From Chryseobacterium endalhagicum (lineage in GTDB: Bacteria > Bacteroidota > Bacteroidia > Flavobacteriales > Weeksellaceae), in the NCBI RefSeq assembly GCF_016745235.1, contig NZ_JAELVM010000001.1, positions 819,856-883,855 on the forward strand: a stretch of 64,000 bases of DNA. The letters run 5' to 3'. Shown piece by piece: positions 18,361 to 27,528 of this stretch. The notes beneath the pieces were generated by a model. That model saw only the letters and a program-made list of their open reading frames with translations, had not been told where the DNA came from and did no database searches. Numbering within the stretch: the stretch's first letter is position 1; each line of letters starts with the position of its first letter. A program made the position numbers and the translations under genes.

Positions 18361-20550
18361 ATGAATTTTATAGAATGCCATGAGGAGCCCATCCATATTC
18401 CTGGGTATTTACAAAGTTTTGGATACCTGATTGGCATTGACGCAGAATCTCACTCCATCACGTTTTTCAGCAGGAATATTACGGATTTGTTTAGGATCGG
18501 AAATGCGGAACAGCTTTTCGACAGGCAGCTTGCGGACTTTTCTGAAATTTTCCGCCCAGTTATGGATTCGGATCTTTATGTTTCTTTGAGCAGTTTTACC
18601 AAGAGAGAAAACGAAACTCATTTTGACAAAGTATTCCTTGATGGTAAGGAATATCATTTTTCTGTATTCAGATGCGGGAAGCATATTTTCCTTGAATTTG
18701 AAGCCGTTCAGGAGAACCCGAATAAGCGTATTTCCAATAAATATGATAATTTTTACGTCATTGATAATGAGCATGATCTTTGGGAGCAGCTGTTAAGCAC
18801 ACTTTCCAAAATTGTGAATTATGACCGGATGATGGTGTATAAATTTATGATGGACGGTTCCGGAAAAGTGATTGCAGAACGGAGAAGTGATCATATGGAC
18901 AGCTATCTTGGGCTCCATTACCCGGAATCCGATATTCCGAGACAGGCCAGGGAGCTTTATCTGAAAAAAAGAAAAAGAATATTCAGCAATGTGTATGCTG
19001 AAACGGTTCCGCTGATCAGCAGGAAGAAAGAGGATATTGACCTTACTTTTGTGGCTTCACGCGGAATGTCACCTGTGCATGGGCAGTACATCAAGAATTC
19101 CGGAGCATCTTCCAGCTTCAGCATATCTATTATTATTGATGACCATCTCTGGGGACTGGTGACCTGCCAGAACTCGGAGCCGAAACATATTGACCTTGAA
19201 GACAGGGTGCAGGCCGGAATTTTTACGGCTTTGGCTTCCAATGCCTATTCCTCATTTAAATCTAAAAAAGAACTGAATTACCGCCTGGAGCTGAACGAAA
19301 AAGCGGCTCAGTTGAAAGCTGAATTTTTAAAGCATAATCATCTGTTCGATTCTCTTGTGGAAAATAAAGGGAAGATTAAAAATCTGCCTGCAGCAGACGG
19401 CCTTGTGATTATTTCCGAAAGTGAAACGGTGAGTACAGGAACTGTTCCGAACCGGGAAACTATTGACCGGATTACTCACTGGGCTCTTGAGAATACAGAA
19501 GAAAGCATGTATGTGAGCCGGAGTTTTCTTAAAGATTACGGGCAGGAGCTCGGATTGGATGAAACGGCAGCCGGAATTATTATTTATTTTATCGAAAGAA
19601 GTAAAAAAGAAATGCTGATCTGGTTCCGCAGGGAGTTTGATGAGCATATCGATTGGGCAGGAAATCCTGAGAAGAAAATCGGGGTTCTGCTGCAAAATGG
19701 AGAGGAAAAACATATCGTTTCGCCGAGAACGTCTTTCCAGATTTTTACTGAAAATATTAAAGGAAATTCAAAGAGGTGGAATTCCAGAGATGTCAGTTCA
19801 GTGCAGGCTGTACGGGATGTGATCCTGGAAACTTCGCACAAACAGTATAACGCGATCAAATCTTTGAACAATGAATTGCGAAAGGTGAATGAAGAACTGG
19901 ATAGTTTTTCCTACACAATTTCTCATGACCTGGGAACGCCTTTGACGGTGATGAAGCTGAATGCTCAAATGCTGCTTTCCAATTTTGAAAAAACAGAAAA
20001 AAATAAAAGTAAACTGAGCTCTATCGTTGAGGAAATCGACAATATGGCGGAAATGATGCATGATGTTCTGCAGCTGAGCCGTGCAAAACACAGTGAAATA
20101 GAGCTGGAGCGCTTACAGACTTCCCGGACATTACTGAAGATTTCGGAAAACGCAAAGATCACTTTTGAAAGTCCGGACACTGAGATTATGATCAAAGAAT
20201 GTCCTGATGTTCTGGCGGATAAAACCATGCTTCATCAGGTGTTTTTAAATATCATCAATAACGCGGTGAAATATTCATCCCATCAGGATAAACCTCAGGT
20301 AGAAATCTGGGGCGAGGAAGCAGACGGGAATATTGTTTATAGAATCTCAGATAACGGAATAGGAATTCCTCAGGATGAAAAGCATAAGATGTTTAAGATT
20401 TTCAACCGGATGGATAATGCTAAAAAATTTAAAGGAAATGGGGTAGGACTGTCCATTGTCCACAGAATTATGCAAAGGCTTGGGGGAAATGTGGATTATG
20501 AGAGTAATAAAGAGGGGACTTGTTTCATTTTAACATTCAAAAAGCCGTAA
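18361..20550 (+). CDS. bphP: Bacteriophytochrome sensor histidine kinase
   Basis: The 729-residue red/far-red photoreceptor kinase binds biliverdin. Domain order is PAS (about 5-110), GAF (about 125-300), PHY (about 310-490), HisKA and HATPase. Visible residues are Cys6 in the N-terminal extension (biliverdin thioether), ESDIPRQARELY (Asp191), SPVHGQYIKN (His240, Tyr243), the PHY tongue SPRTSF (455-459), phospho-His522 in ISHDLGTPL, and DNGIGIP and GNGVGLS in the ATPase. The GAF motif normally CHH reads TCQN, so the position of Deinococcus His290 is Gln270. There is no response regulator beside it, and heme oxygenase follows by 27 bases. Confidence 0.95.
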   Translation: MNFIECHEEPIHIPGYLQSFGYLIGIDAESHSITFFSRNITDLFRIGNAEQLFDRQLADFSEIFRPVMDSDLYVSLSSFTKRENETHFDKVFLDGKEYHFSVFRCGKHIFLEFEAVQENPNKRISNKYDNFYVIDNEHDLWEQLLSTLSKIVNYDRMMVYKFMMDGSGKVIAERRSDHMDSYLGLHYPESDIPRQARELYLKKRKRIFSNVYAETVPLISRKKEDIDLTFVASRGMSPVHGQYIKNSGASSSFSISIIIDDHLWGLVTCQNSEPKHIDLEDRVQAGIFTALASNAYSSFKSKKELNYRLELNEKAAQLKAEFLKHNHLFDSLVENKGKIKNLPAADGLVIISESETVSTGTVPNRETIDRITHWALENTEESMYVSRSFLKDYGQELGLDETAAGIIIYFIERSKKEMLIWFRREFDEHIDWAGNPEKKIGVLLQNGEEKHIVSPRTSFQIFTENIKGNSKRWNSRDVSSVQAVRDVILETSHKQYNAIKSLNNELRKVNEELDSFSYTISHDLGTPLTVMKLNAQMLLSNFEKTEKNKSKLSSIVEEIDNMAEMMHDVLQLSRAKHSEIELERLQTSRTLLKISENAKITFESPDTEIMIKECPDVLADKTMLHQVFLNIINNAVKYSSHQDKPQVEIWGEEADGNIVYRISDNGIGIPQDEKHKMFKIFNRMDNAKKFKGNGVGLSIVHRIMQRLGGNVDYESNKEGTCFILTFKKP

Positions 20551-20577
20551 ATTTGGGAAACTTTAAAAACCTTATTT

Positions 20578-21129
20578 ATGGTATCAGAGTATCTTAAACA
20601 GAATACAGCGGAATATCACGATGCTGCGGAGAAACTTTTCAATTCTGAAAAAATTTTTAATAAAACCTTTACACTTGAAGATTACAAAAAGATCATCCAT
20701 ACGAATTATCTGATGCTTCTTCACAGTGAAGATAAAATATTCGGAAGTCTTTCTGATAAATATTCGGAGAAGCTTCAGCTCAACGACAGGAAAAAGCTTT
20801 CTCTTATTGAAAAGGATCTTAAAAGTCTTTCTCTGGAAAATCAGGTAGCTTCACACGATCTTCAGTTTGATAATGAACACGAAGCTTTGGGAGCTATGTA
20901 TGTGATTGAAGGTTCTACTTTGGGTGGAAATGTAATTGCAAAACAGCTTTCCAAAACAGAAGGCTTTGACAACGTAACGTTCAATTTCTTCGGGTGCTAC
21001 CAGGAGAATACAGGACCTATGTGGAAAAACTTCAAAGAGGTCCTGGATACTGAAGTGACTGAGGAAAACTACAACGAAGTTCTGTCGGGAGCTAAAAAAC
21101 TCTATACGTTTTTACTGAACGTGAATTAA
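20578..21129 (+). CDS. bphO: Biliverdin-producing heme oxygenase
   Basis: The 183-residue protein has the helical heme oxygenase fold. It starts LKQNTAEYHDAAEKLF, with the proximal-His region at His14. The distal glycine-rich helix is seen in AMYVIEGSTLGGNVIAKQL. It degrades heme to biliverdin, the chromophore for the phytochrome gene directly upstream. The pairing is the classical bphO-bphP arrangement with the order reversed. Confidence 0.9.
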   Translation: MVSEYLKQNTAEYHDAAEKLFNSEKIFNKTFTLEDYKKIIHTNYLMLLHSEDKIFGSLSDKYSEKLQLNDRKKLSLIEKDLKSLSLENQVASHDLQFDNEHEALGAMYVIEGSTLGGNVIAKQLSKTEGFDNVTFNFFGCYQENTGPMWKNFKEVLDTEVTEENYNEVLSGAKKLYTFLLNVN

Positions 21130-21153
21130 ATTAATTGTATTAAAGCCTAATTA

Positions 21154-21187
21154 AATTCCTGAAAAATTGCCCATTTTTTCAGGAATT
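21154..21187 (+). terminator. AT-rich 13-bp hairpin after heme oxygenase
   Basis: AATTCCTGAAAAA pairs perfectly with TTTTTCAGGAATT around an eight-base loop. There is no T-run, so termination is uncertain. It abuts the mdh -7 box and could instead influence the mdh promoter. Confidence 0.5.
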
Positions 21188-21189
21188 GT

Positions 21190-21197
21190 TAAATTTG
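21190..21197 (+). promoter_or_regulatory. Bacteroidota -7 box for mdh
   Basis: TAAATTTG fits TAnnTTTG. It would give a leader of about 45-50 bases before the mdh ATG. Confidence 0.5.
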
Positions 21198-21251
21198 GGA
21201 GTTTCAATTTTTAAACTGAACAAATAAATAATTTTAAAAAAAGTATACAAT

Positions 21252-22178
21252 ATGAAAGTAACTGTAGTAGGTGCAGGCGCTGTAGGAGCAAGCTGTGCGG
21301 AATACATCGCAATGAAAAACTTCTGTTCTGAAGTAGTTTTAGTAGACATTAAAGAAGGATTTGCTGAAGGTAAAGCAATGGATTTGATGCAGACTGCATC
21401 GCTTAACGGATTCGATACGAAAATTACCGGAACAACGGGAGATTACAGCAAAACTGCAGGTTCTCATGTAGCAGTGATCACTTCAGGGATTCCAAGAAAA
21501 CCTGGAATGACCAGAGAAGAGCTGATCGGTATCAACGCGGGTATCGTAAAAGATGTTACTCAAAATTTAGTAAAACATTCTCCGGAAGTTATTATCATCG
21601 TAGTTTCCAACCCAATGGATACTATGGCTTATTTGGTACACAAAACTTCAGGTCTTCCTAAGCACAAAATCATCGGAATGGGTGGTGCACTGGATTCTGC
21701 AAGATTCAAATACAGATTGGCTGAAGCTTTGGAAGCTCCAATTTCAGACGTAGACGGTATGGTAATCGCTGCACACAGTGATACAGGAATGCTTCCATTG
21801 TTGAGCAAAGCGACAAGAAATGGAGTGCCTGTCACTGAGTTCTTAAGCGATGAACAGCAAAAATATGTAATCGAAGAAACTAAAGTAGGAGGTGCTACTC
21901 TTACTAAATTATTAGGAACTTCAGCCTGGTATGCTCCAGGTGCAGCAGTTTCTGTAATGGTTCAGGCTATCGCTTGCGACCAGAAAAAAATGATCCCTTG
22001 TTCTTTAATGCTTGAAGGTGAATACGGACAAAATGATATCTGCTTAGGAGTTCCTGCTATTATCGGAGCTAACGGAGTAGAAAAAATCGTTAACGTAACG
22101 CTTACTGCTGATGAGCAGTTGAAGTTTGCTGAAGCGGCTAATGCTGTAAGAGAGGTGAACGGAGATCTTAAGTTTTAA
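21252..22178 (+). CDS. mdh: Malate dehydrogenase
   Basis: The 308-residue NAD-dependent enzyme of the TCA cycle has a Rossmann start MKVTVVGAGAVGASCAEY. Substrate arginines lie in TSGIPRKPGMTREEL, and the cofactor segment VVSNPMD and catalytic AAHSD follow. The length suits the LDH-like MDH group of Bacteroidota. It has its own promoter and a very strong terminator, so it is monocistronic. Confidence 0.95.
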   Translation: MKVTVVGAGAVGASCAEYIAMKNFCSEVVLVDIKEGFAEGKAMDLMQTASLNGFDTKITGTTGDYSKTAGSHVAVITSGIPRKPGMTREELIGINAGIVKDVTQNLVKHSPEVIIIVVSNPMDTMAYLVHKTSGLPKHKIIGMGGALDSARFKYRLAEALEAPISDVDGMVIAAHSDTGMLPLLSKATRNGVPVTEFLSDEQQKYVIEETKVGGATLTKLLGTSAWYAPGAAVSVMVQAIACDQKKMIPCSLMLEGEYGQNDICLGVPAIIGANGVEKIVNVTLTADEQLKFAEAANAVREVNGDLKF

Positions 22179-22199
22179 TTTAGATTGAACTTTATATAT

Positions 22200-22234
22200 A
22201 GCTCAGCGCGGCCGGAGGCCGCGCTGAGCTTTTT
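22200..22234 (+). terminator. Strong terminator of mdh
   Basis: Perfect 14-bp GC-rich arms (AGCTCAGCGCGGCC and its complement) surround GGA, followed by five T. The tail touches the stop codon of the convergent gene at 22233. Confidence 0.92.
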
Positions 22235-23411
22235 ATAGATCCGAGTGAAGATCTATTTTTTGAAGAGAATTTGAAATTTTTTCTTTTACATTTGCTAGAC
22301 TAACTAAAGTTCCATCTTGTTGGTTTGTGAATTTATCATATTCATTTTTTAATGAGATGATAAATGATACTTTTTGTTGTTTAGCATCATGAATGTTCTT
22401 CCTAATAAATGAAGAATTTTCCATAAGTTTTTCTATTGATCGATCATAATTCAATACTTCTCTACGTATTTTAAGTGCTTCATATATGAATGTTTCTAAA
22501 ACTTTATTTAATTTATTAAAATCTGTTTCTTTAGCTACATTTAAATTAGTATCATAACTTTCATTGATAATTAAATAATAACTTTCGATTAATTTATTAC
22601 ATATTATCACTTCTGGTTTTTTTAAATAATTTGAAGAATTTGGATCAGTGTAAGAGTTATTAATAATTTGAGATGCTTCATCTAATAAGTTATTTAAATC
22701 ATTTCTAATAGTATTCTTAATCTCTAATATATTTCTAGAATGATTTTCATAATTGTCATATATTGATTTAAAAAAGTCTGGTAAGAAATTTAAAATATTA
22801 TATAGTTTATTATAGATAATTAAGCTATCTCTTGAATTAATTCCTATAAAAAAATTAAAGCCTTTATATATTTCTAATCTATCAAGCTCTAAAACTTTTG
22901 AGTACTGAATAGAAGGTGTTCTAAAAAGTGTATGAGTTGTCAAATCATCATCACTTTCAAGCCTGATATATTCTTCGATCTTTTCAATTTTTTTATTAAT
23001 ATCATCAAGAATATATTCGATGTCTGTTATTAATAAGGAAATGTGATTGTAAGAATTATACTTGTCATTAAAGATTCTTGATTCCTTTTCCTTTTCTATT
23101 GTTGAATTGAATTGTGTAATTTGAATCTGATTGGCCTTAATTTGCATATAAAATGCTAAGAATGTCAATATAACACCACTTAAGGCAATGAAAGGGTTTA
23201 TTATTCCTCCTAAAGTATCTCCAATTTGTCCTGTATCATTGAAATCAATATTACTTGAGAATTGAGTAAAAAGATATGGTGAACAAAAGGAGAATAGTAT
23301 TATTAATCCAGAAAGAGTAAGTAGTGAAATTGTTATTTTGTCCCAATTTTGTGGTTTGATTTTATTATTTTCAAGTTTGGATAGATTTTCATTAGTTTGA
23401 TATTGATTCAT
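22233..23411 (-). CDS. Membrane-anchored protein resembling putative phage abortive-infection proteins
   Basis: The 392-residue protein has two N-terminal helices (about 26-50 and 72-92) around the signature DTGQIGDTLGGIINPFIALS, then AFYMQIKANQIQ. A long, mostly helical, charged cytoplasmic part follows. The helix-loop-helix plus GD-LGG-N-P-F motif recalls the putative AbiC-like family (PF16872), though I cannot confirm it. The DNA is far more AT-rich than neighbouring genes, suggesting horizontal acquisition. It is a single gene squeezed against the mdh terminator. Confidence 0.6.
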   Translation of the reverse strand: MNQYQTNENLSKLENNKIKPQNWDKITISLLTLSGLIILFSFCSPYLFTQFSSNIDFNDTGQIGDTLGGIINPFIALSGVILTFLAFYMQIKANQIQITQFNSTIEKEKESRIFNDKYNSYNHISLLITDIEYILDDINKKIEKIEEYIRLESDDDLTTHTLFRTPSIQYSKVLELDRLEIYKGFNFFIGINSRDSLIIYNKLYNILNFLPDFFKSIYDNYENHSRNILEIKNTIRNDLNNLLDEASQIINNSYTDPNSSNYLKKPEVIICNKLIESYYLIINESYDTNLNVAKETDFNKLNKVLETFIYEALKIRREVLNYDRSIEKLMENSSFIRKNIHDAKQQKVSFIISLKNEYDKFTNQQDGTLVSLANVKEKISNSLQKIDLHSDL

Positions 23412-23695
23412 AGTATTGTTTTAAGTATTTTCAAATATATAAATTCTTTATACAAGGATTGTGGAAATCTATATGATGATGTCTGGTCTCTTTATCTAAA
23501 TATGTTCCCTTATTTTGTTGAAACTTTTCCGGGTTAGTACTTAGGTTGAAGTCTTTAGATTATATGTTAATAATTTTATTAGGTTTGATAAACATTACCC
23601 CAAGTATTTTCACAAAAGATGAAATTTCTGTTCTGCATAAAAATAAAAAAATGTGCTAATTGGTGTTTAAAATTTATTTTCTATAAGTATTTAAT

Positions 23696-24613
23696 TTACT
23701 CACGCTTACTCACAAACTTCCAGACTGCATCCACAAACTCCCTGTTTTTCTCATAATACAAAAGATGTCCGCCATCAATGGAAACAATTTTCTGATCAGG
23801 AAACTGAAATGTTTTGTAATGCTGCGTTCCTACCGCTTTATCTTTTTTCCCTGTGATGATCAGGACCGGAACATGAATGTCTTTTGTGAGCGGTGCATGA
23901 TCGGCGTAATATTCCGGGAACTCTTTAGGCTTTGAGATCACGGCCATGCCAAAATCGATGATCCTTGGATGAAGAGAATCTATTTTGTCCGTTTGTCTGA
24001 TGGTTTCAATATCCTCGGTAAGAAATTTATACCCGATTCTTTTCTTTCTTAAAGCTGAACTTACTTTTGAAAGTTCTGTGGAAAGACTGTCCTTGATAAC
24101 GGTTTTGTTCTGCTGTCCAAGAAGACTGTTTCCGTGTTCGATCTGTTCTTTTAAAGTCTCATCGTTAAGAAAATGAAGCGTAATATTGGCAAGAATAAGT
24201 CCTTTGATATGCTGAGGATATTTTTTAGCATAATTAACGGCAATAATTCCTCCGAAAGAATGAGCCAGTAGAAAAACTTTGTCCAGCTTCAGATGCTGTC
24301 TGAGCTCCTCAATATCCTGAACCATCGCTTCCAGATGATAATTGTCCGATTTTCCTGATTCACCGGATCCCCGCTGATCCATATAAATCATCTTCATTTT
24401 TTTCTCCAGACTGCTTCCGCCCAGAAGTTCAAAAGACGGATATCCCTGTCCGGGACCGCCGGGAACATAGATGCATGCTTCTCCCTTTCCGGAAATTTTA
24501 TATTTGATCTTAACATGGTCCGAAGTATCAAAAAAGGCCTCAGTACCGATGGTTTGGGCTGAAACAGAGATCAAGGACATGAAAAAGAAAATAAGTAATT
24601 GGATTGTTTTCAT
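23696..24613 (-). CDS. Exported alpha/beta hydrolase (proline iminopeptidase-like, S33)
   Basis: The 305-residue product has a signal peptide (to SLISVSA). It has the oxyanion-loop [23 protein letters not shown], the nucleophile elbow [10 protein letters not shown], the acid in TGKKDKAVG, and the His in DGGHLLYYE. This set is typical of S33 aminopeptidase-like hydrolases, which act on N-terminal Pro or small esters. Export suggests a periplasmic or secreted role. Confidence 0.85.
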   Translation of the reverse strand: MKTIQLLIFFFMSLISVSAQTIGTEAFFDTSDHVKIKYKISGKGEACIYVPGGPGQGYPSFELLGGSSLEKKMKMIYMDQRGSGESGKSDNYHLEAMVQDIEELRQHLKLDKVFLLAHSFGGIIAVNYAKKYPQHIKGLILANITLHFLNDETLKEQIEHGNSLLGQQNKTVIKDSLSTELSKVSSALRKKRIGYKFLTEDIETIRQTDKIDSLHPRIIDFGMAVISKPKEFPEYYADHAPLTKDIHVPVLIITGKKDKAVGTQHYKTFQFPDQKIVSIDGGHLLYYEKNREFVDAVWKFVSKRE

Positions 24614-24703
24614 ATACTAATAACAGTTGAAAAGGCTGGTTTATTACTTTGTTTTGAATTGTTTTAATCTCAAAAACGAATAAATTTTTATCCGACTCCA
24701 ATT

Positions 24704-24731
24704 AAAAAAGCAGACCCGGTTGCAGGTCTGC
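24704..24731 (-). terminator. Terminator of the small secreted protein gene
   Basis: GCAGACC pairs with GGTCTGC (24710-24731), followed on the minus strand by six T. Confidence 0.85.
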
Positions 24732-24755
24732 CTTATGATTGATGCTGTAAATGTA

Positions 24756-25268
24756 TTAATTGATAAATACCACAACATTATTTCCTAAATAGTTCCACGT
24801 AGCCGTGATACCGCTTGCTGTTGATTCGTTAAAAGCACCGTGATGACTGTCAACATAGCCGCAGTCTCTTGCAAGATGGATGGTTTCTCCATTTGAAAAA
24901 GTCAGGCGTAGAGATTGCCATGATGTAGGAGTGGTGATGACAGGCGGGATGGCCACTCCGGCAGAAACATTATAGGTCTGGCCGGGAATACCTATAGCTT
25001 CCGAAATTACAGCCCACTGATTGATAGGAGGGGTCACCAGATGGCTGGTGTTGTATTGAGAATAAACCACAGTGGAAGATGGAGCTAATGGTGTTGCAGA
25101 ATTCCCTTCAACGATGGGCTGGCAGTCCATAGGAAAGCTGTTGTCATTGGTGCCCATCAGGTTGTAACTCACACTCTGGGTTGAAAAATTATAGATGGTC
25201 ATGCTTCCCATTTGGGCATATGCGAAAGTTCCGATTAAGAATAAAAGGAATGATGAAATATTTTTCAT
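24756..25268 (-). CDS. Small secreted protein, unknown function
   Basis: The 170-residue product has a signal peptide (cleavage after AYA). The mature domain is beta-rich, with two Cys (near 49 and 136) that may form a disulfide. I do not recognise the family. It lies 27 bases after the 122-residue lipoprotein gene on the same strand, so the two are likely an operon. Confidence 0.65.
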   Translation of the reverse strand: MKNISSFLLFLIGTFAYAQMGSMTIYNFSTQSVSYNLMGTNDNSFPMDCQPIVEGNSATPLAPSSTVVYSQYNTSHLVTPPINQWAVISEAIGIPGQTYNVSAGVAIPPVITTPTSWQSLRLTFSNGETIHLARDCGYVDSHHGAFNESTASGITATWNYLGNNVVVFIN

Positions 25269-25295
25269 ATGGATGTATTAATTAAAGCTTTAAGG

Positions 25296-25664
25296 TTAAA
25301 AAGAAGAATTCGTGTAATTGTCGTGGAAGATTTCCATGGCCCACAGGATGATTTTGGTTTTATCCCCCTGAGTGGCTTTTTCAATCTCTTCCTCTTTTAC
25401 TCCCGTAGATTTTATTAAGGATTTTGCGGCAGGAACCAGAATGTCTTTTCTTTTTTCGCTTAATTGTGGAAACGGATACTCAGGATTCTGTTTTTCTTCA
25501 CTCAGAGGAAGATTTTTAGAAGTATTAACGGTGGTAATGGCGCGTTTGAAATTCTGAATAGCTTCTGTTTTCAGGCTGTCCTGAGCCGCAGCTGGAATGC
25601 TTTCGTTATTACATGATGTCAGGAAAAAGAAACATGCAATAGCAAACAAGAATGTTTTTTTCAT
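25296..25664 (-). CDS. Small lipoprotein, unknown function
   Basis: The 122-residue product has a lipobox FFLTSC at about residue 18. The mature part is helical and charged (KEEEIEKATQGDKTK). It is the first gene of a probable two-gene unit with the secreted protein downstream. No family is recognised. Confidence 0.65.
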   Translation of the reverse strand: MKKTFLFAIACFFFLTSCNNESIPAAAQDSLKTEAIQNFKRAITTVNTSKNLPLSEEKQNPEYPFPQLSEKRKDILVPAAKSLIKSTGVKEEEIEKATQGDKTKIILWAMEIFHDNYTNSSF

Positions 25665-25831
25665 AGTAATTAATAATTATTGTTTTAGTTCGTGATAAAT
25701 GTATAAAAAATAAACTGTATTTCAATTATTGGTGATAAAAATATTCTAATTATAAATTATTGATTATTTAAATTAATTAATAATGATTATTTATTGAATT
25801 ATTTAAATTATATTTTAAACGAATTGGGACC

Positions 25832-25861
25832 AAAAAAAAGACCTTACATAACATAAGGTCT
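25832..25861 (-). terminator. Terminator of the two-gene membrane operon
   Basis: AGACCTTA pairs with TAAGGTCT (25839-25861), followed by seven T on the minus strand. Confidence 0.85.
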
Positions 25862-25927
25862 GAGTATTTTTACTTTGGAAATAAATCCTGGTAACTGTTG
25901 TAAATTTTACACTGAAGTTGAATTAAA

Positions 25928-26176
25928 TCAGGGTAGATTTCTTCTTTCTTTTTCTTTTTTGAATTTTTTCCAGGTAGTGATATTAATGACCAGTAAAGGA
26001 AACAGACAGATAGGAACAGTGATGAGCGGAGTAAAACCCTTTTTAAGAGTCAGGGCGATCATCACAAAAAACATCAGGATCATGAATGTGCCCAGCATAA
26101 TACTCATGACTTTTAGCTTTTTCTCGTTGCTGATCAGTTCTGTATCAGCGTATTCGGTTATAGGTTTGTTTTTCAT
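25928..26176 (-). CDS. Small two-helix membrane protein
   Basis: The 82-residue protein has a charged N-terminus (ITEYADTELISNEKKLK), two hydrophobic helices (about 25-44 and 49-66) and a Lys-rich tail. Similar proteins are common in Flavobacteriia. I cannot name a function. It starts one base after the stop of the upstream membrane gene. Confidence 0.65.
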   Translation of the reverse strand: MKNKPITEYADTELISNEKKLKVMSIMLGTFMILMFFVMIALTLKKGFTPLITVPICLFPLLVINITTWKKFKKEKERRNLP

Positions 26177-26177
26177 A

Positions 26178-26774
26178 TTATTTTTTATTGATCACTTCAA
26201 GGTTGCCGATGCTTCCTACAGGAGCTATTCTGATCTGTTTTTCACCTTTTTTAATGTAGAAATAGTAGATGCTGTTAATATCGATCATATAAACCGGAGA
26301 TTTTTCTCCGGAGCCGCTAGTAAGAATGTAGTTTTGCGTTAATGTCTGCGTTTCCAACTTCTTTTTAATTTTTGCACCTTGTCCAATTCCTAAACCGACA
26401 AACAGAGCCAATAATTCAAAGCCTGCCAGAATCACGAAGACGGGGATCATCACTTTTCGGAGCTCGCGTTTATCAAGATCCGGATTCATTCTGTAGCTTT
26501 TCATGATTTTCTGAACCAGGTTGGTATGGCTGTATCTGATAAACAAAACCTGAATTAAAAAGAAAAGAACCACTACCGAAACCACCATGAGGATCAGGAT
26601 AGGATTGGAAATCATATCTGAAATAGGACTAAGCAGAATATCCGTAAGAGAAGAATACTTCAGAATATTAATTCCCAGCGGATAAAAAAGAAGAGTTTCC
26701 TTTAAAAGTCCAAGAATTATTAAGTACATATAACCTAATGGAAATAATCCTTGAATTTTTTCTAAATATTTCAT
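26178..26774 (-). CDS. Multi-pass membrane protein with short C-terminal domain
   Basis: The 198-residue protein has about four hydrophobic segments in the first 130 residues, then a beta-type tail (about 140-198). It is co-transcribed with the 82-residue membrane protein. No family is recognised. Confidence 0.6.
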   Translation of the reverse strand: MKYLEKIQGLFPLGYMYLIILGLLKETLLFYPLGINILKYSSLTDILLSPISDMISNPILILMVVSVVVLFFLIQVLFIRYSHTNLVQKIMKSYRMNPDLDKRELRKVMIPVFVILAGFELLALFVGLGIGQGAKIKKKLETQTLTQNYILTSGSGEKSPVYMIDINSIYYFYIKKGEKQIRIAPVGSIGNLEVINKK

Positions 26775-26826
26775 GGCGCTAATATATTGTATTTATAGCA
26801 TTCATAGATCTGTAATACAAAAAAGA

Positions 26827-26840
26827 GCGGTAAAAACCGC
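26827..26840 (-). terminator. Terminator of the leader-peptide gene
   Basis: GCGGT and ACCGC form a short hairpin, followed by a T-rich tail (CTCTTTTTT) on the minus strand. Confidence 0.6.
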
Positions 26841-26869
26841 CCCCTTCTTTTATCTAACAATATTTTCTT

Positions 26870-27103
26870 TTAAAAGTAAACACATCCGCAGCCGGTTTCC
26901 CATGGCTGGCATAAACGCATTGGCTCATTGCAGCCTCCTCCCGGATTACCGCCGCCGTCTGATCTGTAGCAGGTTCCGCCGCTGCAATAGTAAGACCCGA
27001 ATGTTGGAGGACAGTTTCCGTCCATATCACATAATGCATACGCCGTATCGCCTCCGCTGATGATTCCCAGCTGCTTTCTCGAAAGTTTCTTTAAATTTTT
27101 CAT
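26870..27103 (-). CDS. Double-glycine leader, Cys-rich bacteriocin-like/RiPP-type precursor
   Basis: Starting at MKNLKKLSRKQLGIISGG gives 77 residues; the longer frame to 27154 has no convincing extra coding. The leader ends in Gly17-Gly18, the usual cleavage point for C39-type peptidase exporters. The core of about 59 residues has seven Cys and many Gly. The second short gene at 32663 has the same LSRK(Q/D)L..I leader. No exporter or modification enzyme is adjacent. Confidence 0.7.
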   Translation of the reverse strand: MKNLKKLSRKQLGIISGGDTAYALCDMDGNCPPTFGSYYCSGGTCYRSDGGGNPGGGCNEPMRLCQPWETGCGCVYF

Positions 27104-27470
27104 AGCAGTTAATATTTTTAATTTGTTGATTACTAATATAAGAATTTTTAACACACGTTTATGTGATTTATAGTGTATTGTTTAAAATTTAAAGATTTAA
27201 TAATTGAATTGATTTAAAAATTCAGGAATAAAGCAGAATGTAAGATATATATTAATCTGAGTTTTGGTTAAGACATTTTCGGTTGTATAATAGAGCCAGG
27301 AAGCTTGAGGCCGGAAGAGGGAAGTTATTGAAGCCAAAGGAAGAAATACGCCGTTTTCATTAATTTTTTTAATCTCTTGAACAAATTAAAAAACAACTGT
27401 TTAATACTAGTGTCTAACAGTAACTTCCGGCCTCCCTCTTCCAGCTTCCAGCCACTCATGTTTTATTAAT
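27104..27470. repeat. Intergenic region with a diverged inverted repeat pair
   Basis: No gene is present. Two related segments, 27295-27330 and 27418-27453, are in opposite orientation and share the words GGAAGAGGGA, GGCCGGAAG and GAAGTTA. They may be remnants of a dispersed palindromic element. Confidence 0.45.
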
Positions 27471-27504
27471 AAAACTGCGGGAAAAGACAAGTCTTCTCCC
27501 GCAG
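27471..27504 (-). terminator. Terminator of the SDR gene
   Basis: A 14-bp stem with one mismatch (CTGCGGGAGAAGAC / GTCTTTTCCCGCAG) and a TTTT tail on the minus strand. Confidence 0.85.
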
Positions 27505-27528
27505 TGAATCAATAGTATGCTGAAAAAA

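Noticed and set aside
27295..27453. Insertion sequence remnant flanked by inverted repeats
   Set aside because: The repeats match only in scattered words, and the space between them (87 bp) codes for nothing recognisable.
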